Source of the DNA: Verrucomicrobiota bacterium
GTDB taxonomy: Bacteria; Verrucomicrobiota; Verrucomicrobiia; CAIQCK01
Assembly: GCA_016222825.1 (NCBI GenBank)
Contig: JACRQF010000009.1
Coordinates: forward strand, 434,001-498,000
DNA length: 64,000 nucleotides
Direction of reading: 5' to 3'
A program made the translations under genes and the position numbers. Each line of letters starts with the position of its first letter. Position 1 is the first letter of the stretch. Below, piece after piece: positions 44,739 to 53,203 of this stretch. The notes below the pieces were generated by a model. It had not been told where the DNA came from. It ran no database searches and saw only the letters and a list, made by a program, of their open reading frames with translations.

Positions 44739-46135
44739 AGTTCCGACACCGCTCTACAAGATGGTGGATGCACGTCCTGTTGGTTGTCGCAGCGTGCGCT
44801 CTCGCCGCCATCGGACAGACCGCTTCGTCCAAGCCGAACATCCTTTTCATCCTCGTGGACGACATGGGATGGGGAGACCTCGGCGCGAACGGCGGCGCGG
44901 GTGTGCCCACGCCGCGCATGGACCGGCTCGCGCGCGAGGGCATGAGTTTCACTCAGTTCTACACCGCGTCGCCGATCTGCTCGCCATCGCGCTGCGGATT
45001 CATCACGGGGCAGTTCCCCGCGCGCTGGCGCATTACGAGCTACTTGCAGACACGCGCCGGCAACCGCGAGTGCGGGCAGGCGGACTTCCTCGATCCGAAA
45101 GCGCCGTCGTTTGTGCGCGCGTTCAAGGCGGCCGGCTATGCGACGGCGCATATCGGCAAGTGGCACCTCGGCGGCGGGCGCGATGTGACCGACGCGCCGA
45201 AGTTCGCCGCCTACGGCTACGATCTCGGCCTCGGCACCTATGAAAGCCCGGAGCCGGCCGCCACGCTCGGCTTGAAGAGTGCGCCGTGGGAGAAGCAAAC
45301 CGAGCCGCAACAGGTGGCGCGCTACGACCGCACGCGTTGGATGGTGGATGAGACGCTCGCCTTCGCGAAGAAGCACTCCGCGCAGCCGTGGCTCGTGAAC
45401 CTCTGGCTCGATGATGTCCACACGCCTTATGTGCCGTCGGACGAGCAACGCGTCACTGCCGGCGAAGGCGTGGGCACCGCTGAGTATCGCGCCGTCCTCC
45501 GCGAAACCGACCGCCAGATTGGCCGGCTGCTCGACGGCTTGCGCGACCTCAAGCTCGACGGCAACACGCTCGTGCTCCTCGCAGGCGACAACGGTCCGCA
45601 GCCGAGCTTTGACCGCAAGCGGACCGCCGGCTTGCGCGGCATGAAGTGGAGCCTCTACGAAGGCGGCATTCGCACGCCGCTGATTGTCCGCTGGCCCGGC
45701 GTTGTGCCCGCCGGTGCGGTGAACACCGCCACCATCGCCAGTGCCGTGGATTTCTTTCCAACGCTCTGCTCGCTCGCGAACGTGCCACCTCCCGATGGCG
45801 CGAGTTTCGACGGTGAAGATCTCTCCGCTGTTTTCCGCGGTGGCAAGCAACCACGCTCCAAGCCGCTCTTCTGGGAATACGGTCGCAAGCCCGCGCTCAA
45901 AGGCCAGAAGGGACTGCGCGCGTTCCCCTATCCCGGCGAGCCTGACTCCAAGTCCCCGAACGTCGCGGTCCTCGATGGCCGCTGGAAACTGCTGGTCAAC
46001 GCCGACGGCAGCCGCGCGGAGCTTTACGACCTCGTCGCCGATCCGAACGAGACGAAGAACCTCGCCGAAGCCGAAGCTGACATCGCCCGGCGTTTGACGG
46101 AACGAGCGCTGGCGTGGAGGAAGTCGTTGCCGTAA
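44735..46135 (+). CDS. sulfatase 6 (CSPSR)
   Basis: 466 residues. ATG 44735 overlaps the sulfatase 5 stop. After a basic N-terminus (MKFRHRSTRWWMHVLLVVAA) comes a signal peptide or anchor. The active site is ILFILVDDMGWGDLGANGGA, CSPSR at Cys82, HIGKWHLGGG and LLAGDNGPQPSFDRKRTAG. The G-D-N-G in place of S-D-N-G is a modest change. It is the last gene of the plus-strand sulfatase run; the convergent HzsA-like gene ends 10 bases further. Confidence 0.95.
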   Translation: MKFRHRSTRWWMHVLLVVAACALAAIGQTASSKPNILFILVDDMGWGDLGANGGAGVPTPRMDRLAREGMSFTQFYTASPICSPSRCGFITGQFPARWRITSYLQTRAGNRECGQADFLDPKAPSFVRAFKAAGYATAHIGKWHLGGGRDVTDAPKFAAYGYDLGLGTYESPEPAATLGLKSAPWEKQTEPQQVARYDRTRWMVDETLAFAKKHSAQPWLVNLWLDDVHTPYVPSDEQRVTAGEGVGTAEYRAVLRETDRQIGRLLDGLRDLKLDGNTLVLLAGDNGPQPSFDRKRTAGLRGMKWSLYEGGIRTPLIVRWPGVVPAGAVNTATIASAVDFFPTLCSLANVPPPDGASFDGEDLSAVFRGGKQPRSKPLFWEYGRKPALKGQKGLRAFPYPGEPDSKSPNVAVLDGRWKLLVNADGSRAELYDLVADPNETKNLAEAEADIARRLTERALAWRKSLP

Positions 46136-46145
46136 GGGGCTGCGT

Positions 46146-49100
46146 TCACTCCGCGGCGCGTGCCGTCACCTTGACAGCCGGCTTGGCGGTCGGCGGCTCC
46201 GGCGGCGCGAGAGGGCGCTGTTGGCGGAGGACGCCGGCGAACGGTTGCGCTCCGGGCATGTCCACGCGCGGCGTCCTCAAGGCGAGTTCGCGTCCACCGC
46301 GAATGATGCCGAGCATCTCCTGGTAGATCGGATCGCTGTTTGCAGCAAACGGCGAGACGGGCGTGCCGGCGAGGTCGGGGGCGGGTTTGCGCTGCGGCTT
46401 GAAGACGTCGGGTGGTTGTTGCTTCTGCGTAACGGGCGGGAAATCCACCGGCTTGGCTTTGCGGTCGCGGCACCACGCAAGGCCGAGGCCGCTGTCGGCC
46501 TTCACCAGCGGCGCGCGCAGGATGCGGCTCCATTCGGGACGTTGGAGGTTGACCCAGTCGTTGCCGATCTCGCGCTGGTGGCATTTCACGCAGCCAGCTT
46601 TGTCCATGACGGGAAGGAGTTTGTCGCGCACGTCGAGAATCGCGGAACTGGTCGCATTGGTGGTGTAGTTGAACGTGCCATAGTAGTTGCAGTTGCCGTC
46701 CATCCACGCCAGCAACAGATCCACGTCGCGGCGCGTGAACGCGGGATACTTCCCGTTCCCAAGGCAGCGCAGCGCGGCCTTCGCCAGCGACGCGTTGGCG
46801 GAACCGTGCGCGCGCGGCGGGAGAATCTCGGCGGTCTTGACCGCGCCGTTTACACAGTTGAGGAATCCGGAGAGCGTGTTCTTGATAAAGGTTTCGTAGC
46901 TGATGTTGAACGCCCACGTCCAGCCGCCCGAATAATCCAGCCCGCCGCCGACGCCGCCTTCGCCGCCGTGGCAGCGCACGCAGTTGCGGTCGAGGATCGG
47001 CTGGACCATCGTCGCGTAATCGAGATACCCGCCGCCCCACGATTCCGGCTGGAGCTTCGACGGCGGCCGGCGCAGGGCGGTGACGTTGCGGGGCTGGCTC
47101 GCGGGCGTGGCATCTTCGTCCTTGATGTGGCAGCCGGTGCAGGAGCGCGTGATGCCCGGCGCGGCTTGGACGAAGGTGCGCATGCTCTGCACGAGCCGGT
47201 TGTCCTTGTCGAGCGCTTGGAAGTAGAGCGGCTTGCCGGGCGGCGCTTCGAAATACACCGAGCCGTCCGCCTCCACGGGCACGGTGCCGAGGAAGTTCTT
47301 CACGTCGTAGGAGCCTTGCCAGCTCACGAGGAATGCCTGGTTCCACCAACGCCCGCCCGGCGGCAGGCCGCTAATGCGCGAAGTGGTCTCGATGACGCGC
47401 AGTTTCTTCACGGTGCCGCGCTCGACGCCGTCGAGGCCGCGGTAAATGTCGTCCACGAGGAACAGCGCCGGTTTCTCGGGCTGGAGTTGCGACGGAATCG
47501 AGGGCGGTCGCGTGTGCGGCTCGACGGGCATCGGCGAGTAGCAACTGATATCCGGCTCGCGATGCACCGTCACGCGCGTGCCGAAACGGTCAATCAGTTG
47601 CAGCACGCCGTGCGGGCCGACCTTCGGGTCGTTGTTGGCGATGAGCACGAAGTCCTTGTTCAACGGCCACGGGTCGCACGGTCCCTGGCGCAAGCCCTGG
47701 TCCATCTCGGTCGGATACTCTGGCGTGAAGTTGGTGATGGCGGCGAGGTTGTTCTTGCCGGCCTTCGGGTCAATCATTGCGATCGCGCCGACGGGCTGGC
47801 CGTTGTGCGGCGTGAGCGACGCAACGATGAGGTCGCTGCCGGGCACGGGGCGCGCGTCGAGCACGGCGGTGGGCTTGGCGAGGTTGTTCTTGAACAGCGC
47901 GCGCTCGAACGTGCCGTCGGGGTTGCAGGTCCAGAGGCTCTGCATGTAGAGCGCGGTCTTGTCCACGTATTCCCAGCGGCCGAACAGGATGCGCCCGTCA
48001 GGCAGCACGGTCGGGTCGAACTCGCTGGCGTGGTTGACCGACAGAGAGCGCACGTCGCTGCCGTCGAGGTTGCAGGTTTGCAGGATGGCGAACTGGCTGT
48101 TGAAGCACATCACCAGTCCGCCGGTGCGCGTGCTCATGAACGCGATGCGTCCGTCGGGCAGATAGCTCGGCATGATGTCGTGCTTGCCCTTGCCGATCAG
48201 GCCCGGCGGCTCATCCTTGCAGCCACAGTCTTTCCCGGGATCGGTTACGCGCCGCAGGCCAGTGCCGTCGAGAGGGATCTCGTAGATGCTCGTGTGGCCT
48301 TCCTTCTCGCCCTTGAACGCGAACAGCATCCGCTTGCCGTCCCACGAAATATCCGGGTCGCGATACACGCCCTCGCCAAGCGTCTGCGCGGTTTTCGGAT
48401 CAATCACCGCGCGCACGCGATGCTTCTCGATGGGGTCCTGCGGGTTCTCCAGCACATAGATGCCGCCGCCGGGATGCCACGTCAGGAAGCAATCATAGAT
48501 GTGCCCGGCCATGTAGGGATGCTGCTTCACGAACAACAGCGGCCGGTCCAGCAGCGTCGTCATCGCCGCGCGGCGCAACTCGTTGAACTCGTTCGCCTGC
48601 CGCATCGCCGACTCGTCGAGCTTCTTCAGTCCGGCGACCAGCTTGTCCAAGCCCTTCCGTAGCGCCTCCGTCTTCGCGGCACACTCGCGGAAGTAGGCGG
48701 TCTTTTCCGGCTTGAGCCGCGTCAACGCGTCCAATGACTTCAGGAAGATGTCCAGGCACGCCGGTGTGAGTTCCTGCTGCGCTTGGGCGTAGCGTTGATA
48801 GATTTCCCCATCCATCGGCAGCGCGCTGACATGGAAAGTCACGCTGCCTCTGCGCTCCGCTGTGTGGTTGATCCCAACCAGCGCCTCGAACCTCACAAAC
48901 TCTTCCTTCAACGCAAACACCAACCGGCTGTCAGCATGCGCGAAGATGCCGCCGCGCATCGTCTGCCCGCCGATCTTTAGCGGTTTCCTGTCCGGCCCGT
49001 GGTTGAAGGACAGTTGGCCCCAGCTCACGCGACCCTCCAGCGGTTTCAGCGTCGTCAACGCGACCGCCTTCCCGTCCTTGCGAAACAACCGCGGCTCGCC

Positions 49101-49298
49101 CCACACCGCCTGACCCCACGAGTAGCCCGTCGCCTCCAGAATCAACGTCCGCATCCCCGCGATGTCCGTGCTGATTTTCTTCGCCGCCTCCCCACCGCGC
49201 AGTGGCCCGCAAGTCGCCGCCGAATCGGCCGCGTTCGTCATCGCGACGATCAAGAAGAGAATGGTTGTGACAATCACCGTGGTTCGTGCGCGCTTCAT
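46146..49298 (-). CDS. NPCBM / HzsA-like tri-haem cytochrome c protein
   Basis: 1050 residues with signal peptide (MKRARTTVIVTTILFLIVAM). Residues about 50-150 form an NPCBM-like module (GQTMRGGIFAHADSRLVFAL, VRFEALVGINHTAERRGSV). After a helical linker come PD40 propeller blades (IYEIPLDGTGLRRVTDPGKD, DIMPSYLPDGRIAFMSTRTG) and the HzsA-type region (VKNFLGTVPVEADGSVYFEA). Haem motifs are CTGCH (about 719), CVRCH (about 771) and CVKCH (about 902). The stretch after the second haem is Gly-rich. Like its relatives it should be periplasmic. The three HzsA-like proteins share the redox part but carry different glycan-binding modules. Confidence 0.87.
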   Translation of the reverse strand: MKRARTTVIVTTILFLIVAMTNAADSAATCGPLRGGEAAKKISTDIAGMRTLILEATGYSWGQAVWGEPRLFRKDGKAVALTTLKPLEGRVSWGQLSFNHGPDRKPLKIGGQTMRGGIFAHADSRLVFALKEEFVRFEALVGINHTAERRGSVTFHVSALPMDGEIYQRYAQAQQELTPACLDIFLKSLDALTRLKPEKTAYFRECAAKTEALRKGLDKLVAGLKKLDESAMRQANEFNELRRAAMTTLLDRPLLFVKQHPYMAGHIYDCFLTWHPGGGIYVLENPQDPIEKHRVRAVIDPKTAQTLGEGVYRDPDISWDGKRMLFAFKGEKEGHTSIYEIPLDGTGLRRVTDPGKDCGCKDEPPGLIGKGKHDIMPSYLPDGRIAFMSTRTGGLVMCFNSQFAILQTCNLDGSDVRSLSVNHASEFDPTVLPDGRILFGRWEYVDKTALYMQSLWTCNPDGTFERALFKNNLAKPTAVLDARPVPGSDLIVASLTPHNGQPVGAIAMIDPKAGKNNLAAITNFTPEYPTEMDQGLRQGPCDPWPLNKDFVLIANNDPKVGPHGVLQLIDRFGTRVTVHREPDISCYSPMPVEPHTRPPSIPSQLQPEKPALFLVDDIYRGLDGVERGTVKKLRVIETTSRISGLPPGGRWWNQAFLVSWQGSYDVKNFLGTVPVEADGSVYFEAPPGKPLYFQALDKDNRLVQSMRTFVQAAPGITRSCTGCHIKDEDATPASQPRNVTALRRPPSKLQPESWGGGYLDYATMVQPILDRNCVRCHGGEGGVGGGLDYSGGWTWAFNISYETFIKNTLSGFLNCVNGAVKTAEILPPRAHGSANASLAKAALRCLGNGKYPAFTRRDVDLLLAWMDGNCNYYGTFNYTTNATSSAILDVRDKLLPVMDKAGCVKCHQREIGNDWVNLQRPEWSRILRAPLVKADSGLGLAWCRDRKAKPVDFPPVTQKQQPPDVFKPQRKPAPDLAGTPVSPFAANSDPIYQEMLGIIRGGRELALRTPRVDMPGAQPFAGVLRQQRPLAPPEPPTAKPAVKVTARAAE

Positions 49299-49422
49299 AT
49301 TCCTGGATTCCGGGTCGGAGTTCGGCCTTTTCTATACCGGACGACGCTGAAAGCAATCCCAAAGTCCCAGCGAAAGGCTCGCACGAACCGGCTATTTCTG
49401 TTACACGGCACGTTCCATAGCC

Positions 49423-50796
49423 ATGAAACATCGCCTCGCGTTTCTCCACCGCTGGTTTCTCTGTCTCCTGCTGCTGCTCTTCTGCGGAGCGTCGTTCGCC
49501 GGCGACAAGCCAAACATCATCTTCATCCTCGCCGACGACCTGGGCCGCAGCGATCTCGGCTGCTACGGCCAGAAGAAGATCCGGACGCCGAATCTCGACC
49601 GCATGGCGGCGGAGGGTGTGCGGTTCACGCAGGCCTATTGCGGCACCTCCGTCTGCGCACCGTCGCGCGGATCGCTCATGACCGGCCGCCACATCGGGCA
49701 CGCGATCATCCGCGCCAACCGCGAATACCAGCCCGAAGGCCAGGAGCCGTTACCGGCGGGCACGTTCACGGTGGCAGCGCTCTGCCGCGACGCGGGCTAC
49801 AAGACCGCGGCGTTCGGCAAGTGGGGCCTCGGCTTCGTGAACTCGACCGGCGCGCCGGACAAGATGGGCTTCGACCTTTTCTTCGGCTACAACTGCCAGC
49901 GTCAGGCGCACAACTATTATCCCGACCATCTCTGGCGCAACCGCGAGCGCGTGGAACTCGACGGCAAGACTTACTCGCACGATCTCATCGCCAAGGAGGC
50001 ATTCCAGTGGGTGCGCGCCAACGCCGGCTCACCGTTCTTCCTCTACCTGCCGTTCACGATTCCCCACGCGCGCTACCAAGTGCCCGACCTTGGCCCCTAC
50101 GCGAACGAATCGTGGCCGGAGCCGATGAAAGCCTACGCTGCGATGGTCACGCGCATGGACGCAGACATCGGCCGGCTCTTGGCGCTGTTGAAGGAACTCG
50201 GCCTCGACGAAAAGACGTTGGTCATGTTCGCAAGTGACAACGGCCAGGATAACAAGAACTGCCTCGAACTCTTCCAGAGCAACGGCTCGCACCGCGGCAG
50301 CAAGCGCACGATGTATGAGGGCGGCATTCGCGTGCCGGGCATAGCACGCTGGCCCGGCCAAACCAAGCCCGGCAGCGTGAACGCGACGCCGTGGGCGTTC
50401 TGCGATTTCCTGCCGACGGTGGCGGACCTCATCGGCCGGTCGTTGCCCGACGGCGTGAAGACCGACGGCATCTCCATCGCACCGGCGTTGCTCCGCGGCG
50501 AGACGATGCGGCGCGAGTTCCTCTACTGGGAGCTGCACGAGCCGCGGTTCATGCAGGCCGTGCGGCTCGGCGACTGGAAAGCCGCCCGCCACGGCCTCGG
50601 CGCGCCGATTGAACTCTACGACCTCGCGAAGGACATCGGCGAGACGCGCGACGTCGCTGCCGACCATCCCGACATCGTCCAGCGCGCCGACGCGATCTTG
50701 AAGCGCGAACACGTGGAAAGCCCTCTCTGGCTCGACAAGGCTTCGGCGAAGCCCGGCAAGGGCAAACGCAAAGGCGCCGGAGCAGTGAAGAAGTAA
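49423..50796 (+). CDS. sulfatase 7 (CAPSR)
   Basis: 457 residues with signal peptide (MKHRLAFLHRWFLCLLLLLF). IIFILADDLGRSDLGCYGQK, CAPSR at Cys78, AFGKWGLGFVNSTGAPDKMG and MFASDNGQDNKNCLELFQSN mark the active site. The block K-W-G-L replaces the usual K-W-H-L: a Gly stands where most relatives have His, which may change sulfate binding. The Lys/Gly-rich tail ends GKRKGAGAVKK. It stands alone, divergent from the NPCBM/HzsA-like gene, with 124 bases between them for both promoters. Confidence 0.94.
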   Translation: MKHRLAFLHRWFLCLLLLLFCGASFAGDKPNIIFILADDLGRSDLGCYGQKKIRTPNLDRMAAEGVRFTQAYCGTSVCAPSRGSLMTGRHIGHAIIRANREYQPEGQEPLPAGTFTVAALCRDAGYKTAAFGKWGLGFVNSTGAPDKMGFDLFFGYNCQRQAHNYYPDHLWRNRERVELDGKTYSHDLIAKEAFQWVRANAGSPFFLYLPFTIPHARYQVPDLGPYANESWPEPMKAYAAMVTRMDADIGRLLALLKELGLDEKTLVMFASDNGQDNKNCLELFQSNGSHRGSKRTMYEGGIRVPGIARWPGQTKPGSVNATPWAFCDFLPTVADLIGRSLPDGVKTDGISIAPALLRGETMRREFLYWELHEPRFMQAVRLGDWKAARHGLGAPIELYDLAKDIGETRDVAADHPDIVQRADAILKREHVESPLWLDKASAKPGKGKRKGAGAVKK

Positions 50797-50848
50797 GTTG
50801 GGGCTACAGCGTAAACCGCCACAGCCCGTCTGGCTTTTCCGCCGGCGC

Positions 50849-51349
50849 TTATTTCACTTCGACGAACTTTTCTTTTCGCGCGCCGCAGACGGGACACTTG
50901 TCAGGCGCCTCGCCGACAACGGTGTGGCCGCAGACCTCGCACACGTGGATCGGCGCCGCCGGCAGATCCTTGCCGCCCTGCACCGCCGCCGCCGCTTCGG
51001 AGTAAAGCCGGTGATGGACTTCCTCGACCGCCATCGCGTCCTTGAACGACCTCAGCGCCGCCTTGTTGCCCTCGGCCGCCGCGTTCTGCACAAACTCCGG
51101 ATACATCTTCTGGAATTCATGCGCTTCCCCGGCGACGGCGGACGCGAGATTCTCCGCCGTGCTGCCGACGCCGTTCATCGCGCGAAGATGGGCGTGCGCA
51201 TGAACGGTTTCCGCGGCGGCGGCCGCGCGGAACAACCGCGCCACCTGCGGGAATCCGTCCGCATCCGCTTTCTTCGCGAACGCGAGATAACGGCGGTTGG
51301 CCTGGCTCTCCCCGGCAAACGCTTCCTTCAAGTTCTCAAGGCTTTTCAT
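50849..51349 (-). CDS. rubrerythrin
   Basis: 166 residues; CAGGAG 6-7 bases before ATG 51349. The ferritin-like domain (residues 1-130) has the di-iron ligands in NLKEAFAGESQANRRY, AAETVHAHAHL, GEAHEFQKMYPEF and AVEEVHHRLY. The C-terminal rubredoxin domain is complete: CEVCGHTVVGEAPDKCPVCG. Rubrerythrins reduce hydrogen peroxide in the cytoplasm of anaerobes and microaerophiles, pointing to at least partly anoxic life. Monocistronic as far as can be seen. Confidence 0.96.
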   Translation of the reverse strand: MKSLENLKEAFAGESQANRRYLAFAKKADADGFPQVARLFRAAAAAETVHAHAHLRAMNGVGSTAENLASAVAGEAHEFQKMYPEFVQNAAAEGNKAALRSFKDAMAVEEVHHRLYSEAAAAVQGGKDLPAAPIHVCEVCGHTVVGEAPDKCPVCGARKEKFVEVK

Positions 51350-51528
51350 TGGATGACTCCTGTTTGGGTTTGGCCGCGATGATACCCGACCGGACCGGAC
51401 AAACTCCAGCGCCGGTTTCATCCGCAAGGAGACTGGGCCGTTGCGCAGTCGTGGCGAAAGGAGCGAGCCTCCTTGCGCTCGCTGCTGCGTGGTTCACGGG
51501 TAGTGAGCCTGCTGACAGCAGCGCGTTG

Positions 51529-51915
51529 TCAGGAGCGACGGCTGCCGCGGCTGCCGCCGTGGCCGCCACCGTAGCCGTGGCCGCCGCCACCGCCGCCGAA
51601 GCCGCGACCACCACCCCCCCCATGACCGCCGCCGCCATAGCCGCCACCGCCGCCACGGGGGCGTTCTTCGCGAGGACGGGCTTCACTGACGTTCAGGGCG
51701 CGACCGTCAAGCTCCTTGCCGTTGAGTTCGGCAATGGCTTTGGTGGCGTCTTCCTGCGAAGCCATTTCGACGAACGCGAATCCGCGGGACTTGTTGGTCA
51801 TCTTGTCCAGGATGAGCGCGCAGGAGGTGACGTTGCCAGCCGTCTTGAAGAGGTCCAGAATGTCTCCCTCGGTAGTGTTGAACGACAGGTTGCCTACGAA
51901 CAACTTGGTAGCCAT
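51529..51915 (-). CDS. RRM-type RNA-binding protein, glycine-rich
   Basis: 128 residues. One RNA-recognition motif (residues 1-80) with RNP2 LFVGNL and RNP1 SRGFAFVEM, then a Gly/Arg/Ser-rich tail from about residue 84 (RGFGGGGGGHGYGGGHGG). Such proteins are frequent in cyanobacteria and PVC bacteria and are linked to cold response and RNA binding. GAAGGAAAG lies just before ATG 51915. The 180 bases between it and rubrerythrin hold nothing I can support. Confidence 0.95.
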   Translation of the reverse strand: MATKLFVGNLSFNTTEGDILDLFKTAGNVTSCALILDKMTNKSRGFAFVEMASQEDATKAIAELNGKELDGRALNVSEARPREERPRGGGGGYGGGGHGGGGGRGFGGGGGGHGYGGGHGGSRGSRRS

Positions 51916-52130
51916 TGTGCTTTCCTTCTTTGCTTCACTTGGAGGGTTCAGCGGTGACTTGTTCCCGACCTTCGGGTTTCAGATCGTCACCGGCTGTTCG
52001 AAGGCCGCCTGACAATCCACCGGCTCACTGCAAAACACTGCCAACTGCTGCAACTATCAACTGTTCGCGCCGGAATTGCAACGAAGCTGTTTCTTGGCGC
52101 AATCCGAAGTGGCGGGCGGTCAGCTTCCCC

Positions 52131-52211
52131 GCCTGTGGCGCCGGCATCCGTGCCGGCGTTGGTCCGTTGCTTTGCGGGAAGAACGCCGGCAGGGATGCCG
52201 GCGCCACAGGC
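52131..52211. repeat. 28-bp inverted repeat upstream of the HD gene
   Basis: Left arm 52131-52158 (GCCTGTGGCGCCGGCATCCG...) pairs with right arm 52184-52211 with one mismatch. Loop of 25 bases. It sits in the 367-base gap between the RRM gene and the HD-domain gene; the remainder of the gap shows no gene. Confidence 0.85.
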
Positions 52212-52282
52212 GGATTCTCCATTCTAAAATGGATTGTCTTTCGTTCGCGGCACGGTATCTTTTGCGCCATTCGAGTAACGGC

Positions 52283-53131
52283 ATGTTTCCAGACATCAAC
52301 ACCCAGGACTGGAGCGCGGTGCAGCGCGAGGCGGAAGGCATCTTCCGGCAGCTCTTCGCGGACGCGGACTTCGGCCCGATCCACCAGACGTTCGCGGACA
52401 TCGAGCAGCTTTTTCTGGGACGCTTTCCCGGCTACCAGTCGTGCGACATGTGTTATCACGACTCGGAGCACACGCTGGAGGCCACCGTGGCGATGGCCCG
52501 GTTGCTGGACGGCATGGACAAGGCGCCCGACGGGATGGCGCTGACGCCGCACGGTTTCACGCTCGGCATGCACGCGGTGTTGATGCACGACGCCGGCTAC
52601 CTCAAGCTGCGCGGCGACACCGAAGGCACCGGCGCGAAATACACGCTCACCCACGTGAACCGCAGCGCGGAGTTTGCCAACCGCTACCTGCGCAGCCGCG
52701 GTTATCCGGCGCGCGACCGCGCGGCCGTGGGACACATGATCCAGTGCACCGGTTTCTTCGTGGACTCGACGAAGATTCCGTTCCAGTCCGAGATGGAACA
52801 GATGCTGGCGTTCGGGCTGGGCACGGCGGACCTGCTGGGGCAGATGGCCGCGCCGAATTACCTGAACGAACTCGACAAGCTGTTTGAGGAGTTTCAGGAG
52901 TGCGTGCAACGGCAAGGCCCGGCGGCGGAGGCGCTGGCGGTTTACCGCAGCGCCGAGGACATGCGGGTCCGGACGCCGCAGTTCTTCCGCGGCCACGTCA
53001 TGCGGATGCTCACCGTGCAATGGGGCGGCGTCTATCGGTTCCTGGATCGCCCGCTCGGCTCCGGCAAGAACCCGTATCTTGACGCCGTTGCCAGGAACAT
53101 CCGCAAGGTGGACCCGAGTTTCAAACTGTAG
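52283..53131 (+). CDS. HD-domain phosphohydrolase-like protein
   Basis: 282 residues, no signal peptide. The metal-dependent HD core is CYHDSEHTLEATVAMARLLD then GMHAVLMHDAGYLKLRGDTE, giving His, HD and downstream residues; AVGHMIQCTGFF may add another His. HD proteins are phosphohydrolases or phosphodiesterases; the substrate, perhaps a nucleotide second messenger, cannot be told. ATG 52283 follows GAGTAACGGC without a strong ribosome site. The next gene (heparinase) starts 72 bases after its stop. Confidence 0.75.
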   Translation: MFPDINTQDWSAVQREAEGIFRQLFADADFGPIHQTFADIEQLFLGRFPGYQSCDMCYHDSEHTLEATVAMARLLDGMDKAPDGMALTPHGFTLGMHAVLMHDAGYLKLRGDTEGTGAKYTLTHVNRSAEFANRYLRSRGYPARDRAAVGHMIQCTGFFVDSTKIPFQSEMEQMLAFGLGTADLLGQMAAPNYLNELDKLFEEFQECVQRQGPAAEALAVYRSAEDMRVRTPQFFRGHVMRMLTVQWGGVYRFLDRPLGSGKNPYLDAVARNIRKVDPSFKL

Positions 53132-53203
53132 CCGCTGCCGCGGGCGCGCATCTCCCTCGCTTTGCCGGCGGCTTGCCGTCCCGAAGATTTTGCGAAACCT
53201 GCC

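Noticed and set aside
46221-48662. 813-codon plus-strand frame opposite the NPCBM/HzsA-like gene
   Set aside because: Shadow; the minus strand carries signal peptide and three CxxCH sites.
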